From a virus, in the IMG/VR virus record IMGVR_UViG_3300008448_000164, positions 1 through 45,454 of that record: a DNA stretch of 45,454 bases; one strand, written 5' to 3'. A program made the position numbers and the translations under genes. Below the pieces are notes generated by a model. It was not told where the DNA came from. It worked only from the letters and a program-made list of their open reading frames with translations, and made no database searches. Below, piece by piece: positions 31,789 to 41,521 of the stretch (positions are counted from its first letter, which is position 1; each line of letters begins with the position of its first letter).

Positions 31789-33867
31789 ATGGCTATAAAT
31801 ACAATACAAGGATTTAATCCATCTACAACAGAACCTATAGATTCAAGAACAGTAGTAGCCGATTCTTCATCAAGATTTAATATTCCTGTTTACAATTCAT
31901 ATGAAGGTTTATTAGTATTTCAAAAAGATACTAATGAACTTTATTCATTAATAGATACAGGAAGTATATCTAATAGTAGTGGTTGGCAATTAGTAGGAAG
32001 AGATATAGCAACTGGCTCCTTCGCAACTACTGGTTCAAATATATTTATTGGAAATCAAACAATAACAGGATCATTAGGAATAACAGGTTCATTAGCTAAT
32101 GGTAATGAAGTTATAGTGACTGGTAATTATTCACACGCTGAGGGCCGCGAAACAATATCATCAGGAGAATATTCTCATGCTGAAGGTGAATTTACGGTAG
32201 CATCCGGAGATAGTTCTCATACCGAAGGTCTAGATACAATATCATCAGGTTATGCATCTCATGCAGAAGGATATGATACAATATCATCAGGATTTGCATC
32301 TCACGCAGAAGGAATATTTACATCAGCATCCGGAGATTATTCACATGCTGAAGGAAGGAATACAATATCATCAGGTTTATATTCTCATGCTGAAGGTTTT
32401 AGTACAGTAGCATCAGGAATTTCTGTAGGTCCTTTACCAGTTCGTGGTATTTCTGGATATCATATTATTAGTGGTTCAAGTCATGCTGAGGGAGCAGGTA
32501 CAATTGCCTCTGGAAGTTTATCTCATGCTGAAGGATATGATACAACTGCATTTGGTTTAGCTTCACATGCAGAAGGTTATAGTACAGTAGCATCTGGTTC
32601 TTATTCACATGCTGAAGGAGTTGGTACTAGAGCATTAGGTGAGGGTTCACAAGCTGGTGGATATTTTACGTTAGCATCAGGTGGTGGTTCACATGCTGAA
32701 GGCGCAATTACTATAGCATCAGGTCCACATTCTCACGCAGAAGGAATATATGTAACAGCATCTGGTGCTTCATCACATGCTGAAGGTAATTCTACATTAG
32801 CATCTAGTGATTATTCACACGCTGAGGGATATAGAACAATTACTAGAGGATTTGTTTCTCATGCTGAAGGAGAAAGCACAATAGCATCAGGTAGTGTGTC
32901 TCATGCCGAAGGTTATTATACAATTGCTTCAGGAAGTTATTCACATACTGAAGGAGCTTATAATATCACTTTAGGAATAGGTTCACATGCGGAAGGATTT
33001 AGAACAACAGCATCTGCAGATTATTCACATGTAGAAGGTGTATATTCACATACATCAGGAAATTATTCTCATGCAGAAGGTAGTGGTTCGTTATCGTCTG
33101 GAATTGGTTCACACGCTGAAGGTTATCGAACAACAGCATCTGGTGAATTTTCTCATGCTGAAGGTTATCAAACAATAGCATCAGGTATTTTAATTAATAA
33201 TTCTATATCAGGATATACAAGATTTAATGGAAATAGTCATGCTGAGGGGGCAAATACATTAGCATCAGGAAGTGTATCTCATGCTGAAGGATGGGGTACT
33301 ACAACAATTGGTTTTGCATCACATGCTGAAGGAAGACATACAATAGCGTCAGGTGCTTTTTCACACGCTGAAGGTTATGATACAGTAGCATCGGCAGAAG
33401 CTTCACACGCTGAAGGATACTATACAACAGCATCAGGTAGAGCATCTCATGCAGAAGGATGGAGTACAGTAGCATCGGCAGAAGCTTCACACGCTGAAGG
33501 TTATAGTACAGTAGCATCTGGTTCTTATTCACATGCTGAAGGAGTTGGTACTATTGCACTTACTAATACTATAGGTGTTTTAAGTACTCTATGGCCTCAG
33601 CATGTAATTGGTACATATAACCAAACTAGTTCAAATGCTGTATTTATTGTAGGTAATGGATATCAAGCACCTTTCACTGGAGATATAGTAAGACGTAATG
33701 CGTTTTCTGTAGAATTAATATCAGGTTCAAACATAACTACTACAGCTGTATTATCTCAAGTATCAGAAAGTTGTAATTTCGCAAACGATGCTGCTGCAGC
33801 AACTGGAGGAATACCATTAGGAGGTTTATACCATACAGCAGGAACAATAAAAATAAGATTAAATTAG
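31789..33867 (+). CDS. Tail fibre with about 32 YadA-head-like SHAEG repeats
   Basis: A 692-aa fibre. Residues 1-115 include GSFATTGSNIFIGNQTITGS, shared with the previous gene. Residues about 118-590 are roughly 14-residue repeats of the form ASGxxSHAEGxxTxxSG, the Hep_Hag/YadA-head type that folds into a left-handed trimeric beta roll. I count about 32 SHAEG or close variants (SHTEG, SHVEG, SQAGG). Two non-repeat inserts (near VGPLPVRGISGYHII and INNSISGYTRFNG) interrupt them. The C-terminus is a non-repeat cap. It probably binds the host surface. Confidence 0.85.
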   Translation: MAINTIQGFNPSTTEPIDSRTVVADSSSRFNIPVYNSYEGLLVFQKDTNELYSLIDTGSISNSSGWQLVGRDIATGSFATTGSNIFIGNQTITGSLGITGSLANGNEVIVTGNYSHAEGRETISSGEYSHAEGEFTVASGDSSHTEGLDTISSGYASHAEGYDTISSGFASHAEGIFTSASGDYSHAEGRNTISSGLYSHAEGFSTVASGISVGPLPVRGISGYHIISGSSHAEGAGTIASGSLSHAEGYDTTAFGLASHAEGYSTVASGSYSHAEGVGTRALGEGSQAGGYFTLASGGGSHAEGAITIASGPHSHAEGIYVTASGASSHAEGNSTLASSDYSHAEGYRTITRGFVSHAEGESTIASGSVSHAEGYYTIASGSYSHTEGAYNITLGIGSHAEGFRTTASADYSHVEGVYSHTSGNYSHAEGSGSLSSGIGSHAEGYRTTASGEFSHAEGYQTIASGILINNSISGYTRFNGNSHAEGANTLASGSVSHAEGWGTTTIGFASHAEGRHTIASGAFSHAEGYDTVASAEASHAEGYYTTASGRASHAEGWSTVASAEASHAEGYSTVASGSYSHAEGVGTIALTNTIGVLSTLWPQHVIGTYNQTSSNAVFIVGNGYQAPFTGDIVRRNAFSVELISGSNITTTAVLSQVSESCNFANDAAAATGGIPLGGLYHTAGTIKIRLN
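32575..32628 (+). repeat. Intragenic DNA repeat, copy A
   Basis: A stretch of about 54 bases, from GGTTATAGTACAGTAGCATC to GAAGGAGTTGGTACT, recurs essentially unchanged at 33499-33552. Nucleotide identity beyond the protein motif points to a recent internal duplication or gene conversion. Confidence 0.7.
33499..33552 (+). repeat. Intragenic DNA repeat, copy B
   Basis: The second copy of the stretch at 32575-32628, at the 3' end of the SHAEG repeat region. A shorter repeat containing GTAGCATCGGCAGAAGC also occurs twice nearby (from about 33386 and from about 33470). Confidence 0.7.
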
Positions 33868-33899
33868 TATTTTTAAAAGACTTTTATTATATTAACAAA

Positions 33900-35024
33900 A
33901 TGAAAGTATTAGTTTTATTTCCTGATAGTATATCTCAACCCATAGGAGGATTAGGGATACAATTTAAACATATATATGAACAACTAAAAGATAAAATTGA
34001 TTTTTATGTTGTAGGATATCCTGATAATAATCCAGGAATTAAAAATTATAGAGAAGCTAAGAATCCTATATTAGAAGTACAACATGGAACTATAATAACT
34101 TTATTAGGTCATTCTATATATTTCGCTGAAGCATTAAAATTTCCTAAACCGGATATAATACATGCTTATGATTGGACTACATATTACGCTGGTTTATTAT
34201 TATCTCAACATTATAATATTCCTTTATTATTAACAATGCAATTATCTTCTAATGCTTTAGCTACAGTAGGTATATATAATTGTAATGATATTAATACAAT
34301 AGATGGGTATTATTTACATAAAGCTCATATTGAAACTGAGTGGTTAACTCTTCAAAAAGCAGATAAAATAATAAGTGTGTCTAATGGATATAATAAATAT
34401 TTTCCATCATTACAACATAAAACAATAACTATACCTAATGGGATTAATTTAAATGAATGGATTCCTAATAAAAAAATAATATTTCCTGGTGATTCTAACA
34501 ATATTAAAGTAGTATATATAGGAAGATTTGCTTCTATGAAAGGTATTGATTTAATACTATCAGCTGAAATACCAAAAGGAATAGATATAATTTTTATAGG
34601 AAGTTCTGATGGAGGAGATAAACATATTATACAATCTATAGAAGATAAAATAAACAATCATCCTAATTTTCATTATATAGGACCAGCATATGGTCAAGAT
34701 AAGATTAATAAACTTTGTTCAGCTGATGCTGTTATAATACCTAGTTATCATGAACCGTTTGGAATTGTTGGTTTAGAATCATTAGCATCTAAATGTATAA
34801 CTATATCTTCACGTGTAGACGGTTTAGGAGATTATTTAAATGATTCAAATAGTTTACATTGTGGTAATACATCTATTGGGATAACTAATAGTTTAAAAAC
34901 ATTAAAATTATTATCTCAAGAACATAAAGAAAAATTAATATTTAACGGATTAGAAACATGTAAAAATTATTCTTGGGATGAAATAGCAGATAAATATTAT
35001 AATGAATATATAAGTTTATTTTAA
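33900..35024 (+). CDS. Glycosyltransferase family 4 (GT-B)
   Basis: A 374-aa GT-B enzyme. The N-terminal domain begins MKVLVLFPDSISQPIGGLGI, with the Gly-rich acceptor-side loop of GT4 enzymes. The C-terminal domain has VVYIGRFASMKGIDLIL, NFHYIGPAYGQDKINKLCS and PSYHEPFGIVGLESLASK, the E-x7-E nucleotide-sugar-binding motif. It would transfer a sugar from an activated donor; the donor and acceptor cannot be read. Sitting between fibre and neck genes, it might modify virion fibres or host surface glycans. Its leader lacks the ATATTTATA motif. Confidence 0.85.
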   Translation: MKVLVLFPDSISQPIGGLGIQFKHIYEQLKDKIDFYVVGYPDNNPGIKNYREAKNPILEVQHGTIITLLGHSIYFAEALKFPKPDIIHAYDWTTYYAGLLLSQHYNIPLLLTMQLSSNALATVGIYNCNDINTIDGYYLHKAHIETEWLTLQKADKIISVSNGYNKYFPSLQHKTITIPNGINLNEWIPNKKIIFPGDSNNIKVVYIGRFASMKGIDLILSAEIPKGIDIIFIGSSDGGDKHIIQSIEDKINNHPNFHYIGPAYGQDKINKLCSADAVIIPSYHEPFGIVGLESLASKCITISSRVDGLGDYLNDSNSLHCGNTSIGITNSLKTLKLLSQEHKEKLIFNGLETCKNYSWDEIADKYYNEYISLF

Positions 35025-35042
35025 TTTAAGGATATATTACAC

Positions 35043-35051
35043 ATATTTATA
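35043..35051 (+). promoter_or_regulatory. ATATTTATA intergenic motif
   Basis: ATATTTATA, 22 bases before ATG 35074, at the start of the neck operon. Confidence 0.5.
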
Positions 35052-35073
35052 CGTGAATAATAATTAAAATAAC

Positions 35074-36216
35074 ATGGCAAATATACCTATATGGCCTGGT
35101 TCAAGTTCATTTATACCTGGAAACACTCCATTTGGTTTTTATGATAATGACTATGCTTTTCAAATAGACGCGGATAAAGTAGCTAAATTTTGTGCTCAAC
35201 GTTTAGGATATCCTATAATGGAAGTTGAATTGCAAGATATACATTTCTATACAGCTTTTGAAGAAGCTATAACAACATATGGTAATGAGTTATACGCTTA
35301 TAAAATACAACAAGATTATTTATCTTTTGAAGGTTCTTCAACTAGTATAAATGTTAACAATGCTATTATAACCCCATCATTTGCTTCTATTGTTAGAATG
35401 TCAGAGCAATATGGTGAAGAAGCAGGTTCTGGAGGTAACATAACATGGATTAGAGGATTATTACCTATGACTGCTAGTGTTCAAGATTATGATTTGAACG
35501 CTTGGGCTCTTAGTAATAACATTACTGGTGGTATAGAAATAAAAAGAATATTTTATGAATCAGATCCTGCTATTGTAAGATATTTTGATCCATACGCTGG
35601 TACAGGTACTGGTATGCAGCAGTTATTAGATAATTTTGGTTGGGGTAATTACTCACCTGCTATTAACTTTTTATTGATGCCTATTAATTATGATTTACAA
35701 AAAATACAAGCTATTGAATTTAATGATCAAATCCGTAAATCACAATTTAGTTTTGAATTAGTTAATAATCAATTAAGAATATTTCCTACACCTAAATTAG
35801 ATAGAAATTTAAGTATACAATATATTTTAAAGGAAGATAGGTTGAATAACGGTATAGTAAGCGCGTCAAATCAAGTAACTAATATATCTAACGTACCTTT
35901 CACTAATCCGGTGTATTCTCAAATTAATTCAGTTGGTAAACAATGGATTTATGAGTACGTGTTAGCTATATGTAAAGAAACATTAGGATTAATTAGAGGA
36001 AAATATCAAACTGTTCCTATCCCTAATTCAGAAGCTACTTTAAATCATGGTGATTTATTAGCTGATGCTAGAGCAGAAAAATTAGCTTTAATTGAAAGAT
36101 TAAGAACATATTTAGGTGATACATCAAGAACTAAATTATTAGAAGCCAGAGCATTAGAGGCTGATTATAAACAAAAAGAAATGCAACAAGTTCCACTTCC
36201 TATTTATGTATACTAA
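35074..36216 (+). CDS. Neck protein, T4 gp13-like
   Basis: A 380-aa protein. The N-terminal part (FGFYDNDYAFQIDADKVAKF, RLGYPIMEVELQDIHFYTAF) and the pairing with a gp14-like gene directly downstream match the gp13 head-completion protein of T4-like phages. The C-terminal helix (ALIERLRTYLGDTSRTKLLE) is also typical. gp13 and gp14 form the neck that closes the filled head and joins it to the tail. It is somewhat longer than T4 gp13. The ATG of the next gene overlaps its stop. Confidence 0.8.
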   Translation: MANIPIWPGSSSFIPGNTPFGFYDNDYAFQIDADKVAKFCAQRLGYPIMEVELQDIHFYTAFEEAITTYGNELYAYKIQQDYLSFEGSSTSINVNNAIITPSFASIVRMSEQYGEEAGSGGNITWIRGLLPMTASVQDYDLNAWALSNNITGGIEIKRIFYESDPAIVRYFDPYAGTGTGMQQLLDNFGWGNYSPAINFLLMPINYDLQKIQAIEFNDQIRKSQFSFELVNNQLRIFPTPKLDRNLSIQYILKEDRLNNGIVSASNQVTNISNVPFTNPVYSQINSVGKQWIYEYVLAICKETLGLIRGKYQTVPIPNSEATLNHGDLLADARAEKLALIERLRTYLGDTSRTKLLEARALEADYKQKEMQQVPLPIYVY

Positions 36217-36725
36217 TGGCATTATTTGGTTCAGCAAGAGATATTTCAGTATTTAGACATATAAACAGAGAACTGTTAGGGGATATTATTAACCAACAAG
36301 TAGCTTTTTATAAGTTTAAATTAAATGAAACTATAAATAATATATATGGAGAAGCATCTAGTGAAAAATACTATGATGGTCCAATATTATTTAACTGTTT
36401 AATTACTCGTCTTGACCAGCAATATGCTGACGCTCCATATGGTGTTGATTTTAATTGGCAAATACAAGCTGCTTTTTTAAGAGATGATTTAGTAGATGCT
36501 AGATATGTACCTGAAGTAGGTGACATATTATTATATCAAGAAAGCTATTATGAAATAAATAGCATAATAACAAATCAACTATTTGTAGGTAAAGATCCAT
36601 CATATCCAAATGAAATCAATCCATTGAATCCTGGTTTAGAAAACTATGGTTATAACGTATCAATAGTTGTTAAAGCACATGTAGTACCAGCAGATAAATT
36701 AGGAATTTCTCGTGAGCGTTTATAA
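36216..36725 (+). CDS. Neck protein, T4 gp14-like
   Basis: A 169-aa protein overlapping the gp13-like gene by one base (TAATG). FRHINRELLGDIINQQVAFY and KYYDGPILFNCLITR, then DFNWQIQAAFLRDDLVDA, PEVGDILLYQESYYEI and LFVGKDP are features of the gp14 neck family. It is shorter than T4 gp14, mainly at the C-terminus. It acts with gp13 in head completion and tail joining. Two copies of the intergenic motif follow it. Confidence 0.82.
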   Translation: MALFGSARDISVFRHINRELLGDIINQQVAFYKFKLNETINNIYGEASSEKYYDGPILFNCLITRLDQQYADAPYGVDFNWQIQAAFLRDDLVDARYVPEVGDILLYQESYYEINSIITNQLFVGKDPSYPNEINPLNPGLENYGYNVSIVVKAHVVPADKLGISRERL

Positions 36726-36753
36726 TATTTATTACAATACGTAATATTTATTA
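36725..36753 (+). promoter_or_regulatory. Two tandem ATATTTATTA motifs
   Basis: ATATTTATTA at 36725-36734 and again at 36744-36753, the second ending three bases before ATG 36757. It is the only place with two copies in one gap. Confidence 0.5.
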
Positions 36754-36756
36754 TAA

Positions 36757-38058
36757 ATGACAAACGGAAGAAAACCTATACCTAAATCTCAAAAGACAAT
36801 CTCAGAAGAACTTCAAACTCCGTTGTCGGAGGGAGGAGTAGGATTTCAGCCTACTGGTAATCCTAATAACATATCATTAAATAGTAATTCTAATGAGCAA
36901 ATTACCGGGATTGATTTTAACAGAGCTTTAAAACAAAGCTTCACTAACGATAATGTTAAACCATTCACTGTTGGTATTGAAGACATAGATAACGCTGTAT
37001 TTTATTATTTTCAAAAAGTTATTAGACCGTTTGTTATACAAAACGGAGAAAGAATAGAAGTACCAGTTATATATGGTTCACCTGAACGTTGGAAATCAGT
37101 TCAAAAAGATGGATATTATAGAGATAAATTAAATAAAGTAATGTCACCTTTAATAATGATTAAACGTAATGACATTACTAAAGATAGAAGCATAGCTAAT
37201 AAATTAGATGCAAATTCTCCTAATTTATATGTTAGTTTTAAAAAACAATACTCTCCTAAAAACTTCTATAATAATTTTAATGTATTAACAAATCGTATTC
37301 CTAATAAAGAATACTATGCTAATGTAGTCCCAGACTATGTAACTATAACTTACGAATGTATGGTTATGACTTACTATATGGATCAAATGAATAAAGTTAT
37401 TGAAGCTATAAACTACGCCTCAGATTCATATTGGGGTGATCCTAATAGATTTAAATTTAAAGCATCAATAGATACATTCAACTCAGTAACTGAATTATCT
37501 ACAGATCAAGATCGTATAGTTAGAAGTACATTTAATATTAAATTAAATGGATATATAATTCCAGATGTTGTACAAAAAGATGTTACCGCATTAAAAAAAT
37601 TACCATCAATATCTAAAATAACATTCACATTAGAAACAGATAGTACTTCAGAAGCATTATCAACTTCTGCTAAACGTAATCCAATGAAATCAATACCAGC
37701 TACCTTCTTTGATAATGTCACTGTAGTAAGTGGTGGAAGTGGAACATCACAGGAAACATTAGATTATTTAGCTTTAAATAAAATAAAAACTGCTGATAGT
37801 ACCTTAACAACTAATAATGGTACAATATCAACAGCTACATTTGTTAATTCTACAATAGCTATAGCTCCAGGTTCATTAACTCCAACAACAATAAATAACT
37901 TTTCAATATATATTAATGGACAATATGTAGAAAGTAGTGCTATAGTTTCGTTTGCTCAAGTTGGATCAGATGTAGTATTAACTCTTAATAACTCTGAGTT
38001 AGGATTTGGTTTAAATACAACTTTCGAAATAATAGCATCAGGTAAATTTAGTAACTAA
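36757..38058 (+). CDS. Tail completion / sheath terminator, T4 gp15-like
   Basis: A 433-aa protein. After a disordered Pro/Ser/Asn-rich N-terminus, VFYYFQKVIRPFVIQNGERI, EVPVIYGSPERWKSV and LNKVMSPLIMIKRNDI match the gp15 family, which ends the tail tube and stabilises the sheath for head joining. VTITYECMVMTYYMDQMNKV is also typical. An extra C-terminal 110 residues (NNFSIYINGQYVESSAIVSF) form a beta domain not needed in T4 gp15, perhaps a decoration or fibre-attachment domain. It is coupled to the fibre gene that follows (TAATG). Confidence 0.75.
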   Translation: MTNGRKPIPKSQKTISEELQTPLSEGGVGFQPTGNPNNISLNSNSNEQITGIDFNRALKQSFTNDNVKPFTVGIEDIDNAVFYYFQKVIRPFVIQNGERIEVPVIYGSPERWKSVQKDGYYRDKLNKVMSPLIMIKRNDITKDRSIANKLDANSPNLYVSFKKQYSPKNFYNNFNVLTNRIPNKEYYANVVPDYVTITYECMVMTYYMDQMNKVIEAINYASDSYWGDPNRFKFKASIDTFNSVTELSTDQDRIVRSTFNIKLNGYIIPDVVQKDVTALKKLPSISKITFTLETDSTSEALSTSAKRNPMKSIPATFFDNVTVVSGGSGTSQETLDYLALNKIKTADSTLTTNNGTISTATFVNSTIAIAPGSLTPTTINNFSIYINGQYVESSAIVSFAQVGSDVVLTLNNSELGFGLNTTFEIIASGKFSN

Positions 38059-41000
38059 TGGCATTAATAAGAAGCACACAAATAGAATACCCATTATCAG
38101 GTTCATTCAGTGGATCATTTAATGGTAATGGAAGTGGATTAACAGGTATTGTTTCATCTTCATACGCTTTAACAGCGTCATTTATAAACACATTAGGTTC
38201 AAATGCTTTTATTCAAGGTGGAAATAGTTTCGCTACAACAGCATTATTAGGTACTAATGATAATCAACCATTAGCATTTGAAACTAGTGGTTCTATTCGA
38301 ATGTTTATATCTAATTCAGGTAATATTGGTATTAGAACAAATTCACCATCATATTCATTAGATGTTAATGGTATTGCGCGTGTTGGTGATCAATCTACAT
38401 CTGGTCAATTATATATTAAAGGAGCTTCAGGTACAGGACAATATATTTATTTAGATAATGGAGCTGGTAATACAATTTGGACTATTATTGGTGGTGCTAA
38501 TTATACTATACTAGAAAATAGTACTAGTAGATTTGTAGTTAAAGAAGGTGGTAACGTAGGTATAGGAACCACTACACCATCTGTAGCATTAGAAGTAAGT
38601 GGCTCAATATTAACAACAAATGGATATGGTAAATTCTTCGGAAATGTAAGATCTGATTTTCTTAACACATATGACAATTCTAAATCTATAATTGGAAATC
38701 CTAGTAATTATGTTAACATTTATGATGGTAGTGGAAATACTGCTATTAGAATAGATGTCACTGGTAGTGTAGGTATTGGAACAACATCACCTGGATATAA
38801 ATTAGATATAAGTGGATCTGTTAGAATAAGATCAGGTTCTCAATTAAGAATTGATGATACTTCTGATGGAAATTATACTAGAATACAAAATCGTGTGATT
38901 GCGTTTTCAAGAACTAATGGTAGTAGTGAAGCAGTATCTATTGATGGTTCTAGTGATAATTTATTAAATATATATGCTCGTTCTGGGTTAACTCTTAGAG
39001 GTGGAGGTTCAGCTGTTAATGTTATGCTTATTAATGATGAAGGAGGAGCATCAGGAAATGCATCTGTGTTAATTACAGGTACAAGTACAGGAGCTAACTC
39101 AGGTTCATTACAAATTAGAAATTCATCTAATACACAAGTATTTAAAACATTTGATGGTGGTTCAGTAGCAGTAGGAACAATAACATCTCCAACATCTCGT
39201 TTACAAGTGAAAGGATCAGGTGCTTCTTCAGGAACAACATCGTTATTAGTAGAAAATAGTAATAATCAAGCATATCTTAAAATTACAGATGATGGTACTG
39301 TATCTATAGGTAAATTAACAGATGGTGAGATAGTAATGTATGCTGGTAATTTTAGATCATTTTTAAAATTTAATAGTAATAAATTAGAATTTCAAGATTA
39401 TTCAACACGTGCTGGAGCTCTTAGTTCTACAGGATTAATACTAACAAACGCGTCTGATCCATTCGCAACTAATAGATTAGATGTTGTTGGTAAAGCATTT
39501 ATTGGTCCTACTATAGCAGTAGCATCAGCATCTCTTCAAGTAGTAGGTGCTACTACATCTTCATTATCTTCTTCATTATTAATTCAAAATGTAGATAATA
39601 CTTATAATTTTAATTTTAAAGATAATGGTGATTTATTAACAACTAATAATTTTATAACTATTAGTAGTTATGACACTACAATAAATGGAAGTAATGGAGT
39701 TAAAATTAATGGGACAGGGTTCACCACAGGATACATATATAGAAATACAACAAGTGGATTTTTAGCATTAAGTAATGATGCTACAGTATCTACTAATATA
39801 ACATTATATGGTTCTACTCATGCCACATTAAAAGACTCAATAAGAATTAATCAATCAGGTTCAACTGTTGTTACAATAGTTTCTGGTAGTGTAGGTATTG
39901 GAATAACATCACCAACACAATTACTACATGTAGCTGGAAATGCTTTAGTCACAGGTAGTATATATTTTGGTAATGGTAGTCATTATCTAACAACAGATAA
40001 TTCTACATATGCTATGATTTCATCTAATAGAGCATTACAGTTAGCAAATAGTGGAAATCCTGTATTAACTGTAAGTACTGGTCAAAATGTAGGTATAGGA
40101 ACAACATCACCAACATCAAAATTACATGTATCTGGTTCAGATGTATCTGGGTCATTAAATGTAAATAATGTTTTATATGTGAGTGGGAGTAATGTAGGTA
40201 TAGGAATAACAACTCCTAGTGCTAGTTTACATATATCAGGAGCTTCAGGAGCAACATTATTACGATTATCAAATCCTGTATCATCTGAGTTTACAATAAA
40301 ACCAGATTCTACACTTACAGAATATACTGGTTTGTATTGGGGTAATGATTATAGACTTTTAGCTAAAGCAGGAAATCCTCTTTTTATAAATGTTTCAACT
40401 AATATTAATTTTTCTGATGGATTTCAATCTAAATCTTCAATAAATAGTAGTGGTCAATTTGGTATGGGAGTAGGTAGTGCTACTAGTATATCAGCTACAG
40501 CACATGTACGTGGTTCAGGGGCTACATCAGCTACAACAGCTTTAAGAGTAGAAAATAGTAACTTATCTTCTTCATTAGTAGTTCTAAATAACGGAAATGT
40601 AGGTATAGGTGTTGCTGCTCCTACAAAACGTTTAGAAGTATATGATGGAACTGTTGGGGATGGATTAAGTATAGTTAGATCAACAGTTTCTACTCAAAGA
40701 ATAGAGTTAATTCCTAATGATTCTACTGCTTCTACATTAATTAAAGGTGGTGGTAATGATAAACCATTTTATATAGCTTCTTGGGCAAATGGTAATTCAG
40801 CCCAACCTCTTCATTTTGGTACAAATTATACTAGTGGTCTTAATGAGGTTAGAATGACTATTTCTACTACAGGAAATGTAGGTATTGGAACAACATCTCC
40901 ATCTGAACGACTTCATATAGTTGCTTCAGGTAGTGGAACAGATGTACCATTATATATTGCAGGTACAAATACTAAAGGAAGTACGGGTTATTTAGACTTT

Positions 41001-41441
41001 TTAAAAGTTGAGAATACAGGTGGGGTATCAAATCCTAAAAAATTCTTTAGAATAAACAATTCAAACGGAGCATGGGAAGTTGTTAATAATGCTTACAGTG
41101 CAGTTATAATGTCACTTGATGATACAGGTAACATGGCAATTGCTGGTACATTAACGCAAAACTCTGATGAAAGTTTAAAGACTAATATACAAACTATACC
41201 AAATGCTTTAGAAAAAACATTACAATTAAGAGGTGTTGAGTATGATAGAATAAGTACTAATAAACATGAAATAGGTTTAATTGCTCAAGAAGTAGAACAA
41301 ATATTTCCTGAGTTAGTTAGTGAAACAAATGGAATAAAATCTGTAGCTTATTCAAATGTAGTTAGTATATTAATAGAATCTATTAAAGAACTAAAACAAG
41401 AAATAGATACTTTACGTAAACAAATAAATAATACAATATAA
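38058..41441 (+). CDS. Long tail fibre with C-terminal peptidase S74 chaperone
   Basis: An 1127-aa fibre. The body is repeats of the type NVGIGTTSPSxxLHVSG, which form an intertwined trimeric beta structure, with frequent Ser/Gly. Starting about residue 1032, NSDESLKTNIQ, RGVEYDRIS, HEIGLIAQEVEQIFPELV and AYSNVVSILIESIKELK are the S74 intramolecular chaperone. The catalytic pair Ser1036 and Lys1041 keeps the five-residue spacing of the endosialidase chaperone, so self-cleavage after trimer folding is expected. The final helix is a coiled coil. Its start overlaps the gp15-like gene. Confidence 0.92.
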   Translation: MALIRSTQIEYPLSGSFSGSFNGNGSGLTGIVSSSYALTASFINTLGSNAFIQGGNSFATTALLGTNDNQPLAFETSGSIRMFISNSGNIGIRTNSPSYSLDVNGIARVGDQSTSGQLYIKGASGTGQYIYLDNGAGNTIWTIIGGANYTILENSTSRFVVKEGGNVGIGTTTPSVALEVSGSILTTNGYGKFFGNVRSDFLNTYDNSKSIIGNPSNYVNIYDGSGNTAIRIDVTGSVGIGTTSPGYKLDISGSVRIRSGSQLRIDDTSDGNYTRIQNRVIAFSRTNGSSEAVSIDGSSDNLLNIYARSGLTLRGGGSAVNVMLINDEGGASGNASVLITGTSTGANSGSLQIRNSSNTQVFKTFDGGSVAVGTITSPTSRLQVKGSGASSGTTSLLVENSNNQAYLKITDDGTVSIGKLTDGEIVMYAGNFRSFLKFNSNKLEFQDYSTRAGALSSTGLILTNASDPFATNRLDVVGKAFIGPTIAVASASLQVVGATTSSLSSSLLIQNVDNTYNFNFKDNGDLLTTNNFITISSYDTTINGSNGVKINGTGFTTGYIYRNTTSGFLALSNDATVSTNITLYGSTHATLKDSIRINQSGSTVVTIVSGSVGIGITSPTQLLHVAGNALVTGSIYFGNGSHYLTTDNSTYAMISSNRALQLANSGNPVLTVSTGQNVGIGTTSPTSKLHVSGSDVSGSLNVNNVLYVSGSNVGIGITTPSASLHISGASGATLLRLSNPVSSEFTIKPDSTLTEYTGLYWGNDYRLLAKAGNPLFINVSTNINFSDGFQSKSSINSSGQFGMGVGSATSISATAHVRGSGATSATTALRVENSNLSSSLVVLNNGNVGIGVAAPTKRLEVYDGTVGDGLSIVRSTVSTQRIELIPNDSTASTLIKGGGNDKPFYIASWANGNSAQPLHFGTNYTSGLNEVRMTISTTGNVGIGTTSPSERLHIVASGSGTDVPLYIAGTNTKGSTGYLDFLKVENTGGVSNPKKFFRINNSNGAWEVVNNAYSAVIMSLDDTGNMAIAGTLTQNSDESLKTNIQTIPNALEKTLQLRGVEYDRISTNKHEIGLIAQEVEQIFPELVSETNGIKSVAYSNVVSILIESIKELKQEIDTLRKQINNTI

Positions 41442-41498
41442 TTATAAAACAAATATAGTAAATAGTATACAATTTAATGATTCTTATGAATCTGTTTA

Positions 41499-41507
41499 AT
41501 ATTTATA
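41499..41507 (+). promoter_or_regulatory. ATATTTATA intergenic motif
   Basis: ATATTTATA, 14 bases before ATG 41522. The 80-base gap after the long fibre gene otherwise holds only AT-rich sequence with a weak GATTC/GAATC inverted repeat. Confidence 0.5.
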
Positions 41508-41521
41508 TATAAAATAAAATT

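Noticed and set aside
32999-33532. Two minus-strand frames in the repeat fibre gene
   Set aside because: They are repetitive shadows of the SHAEG repeats; no gene in the window is otherwise on the minus strand.
32100-33560. Regular DNA repeats that might suggest a CRISPR array
   Set aside because: The roughly 42-base periodicity is the codon pattern of the SHAEG protein repeats in an intact frame; there are no unique spacers between conserved repeats.
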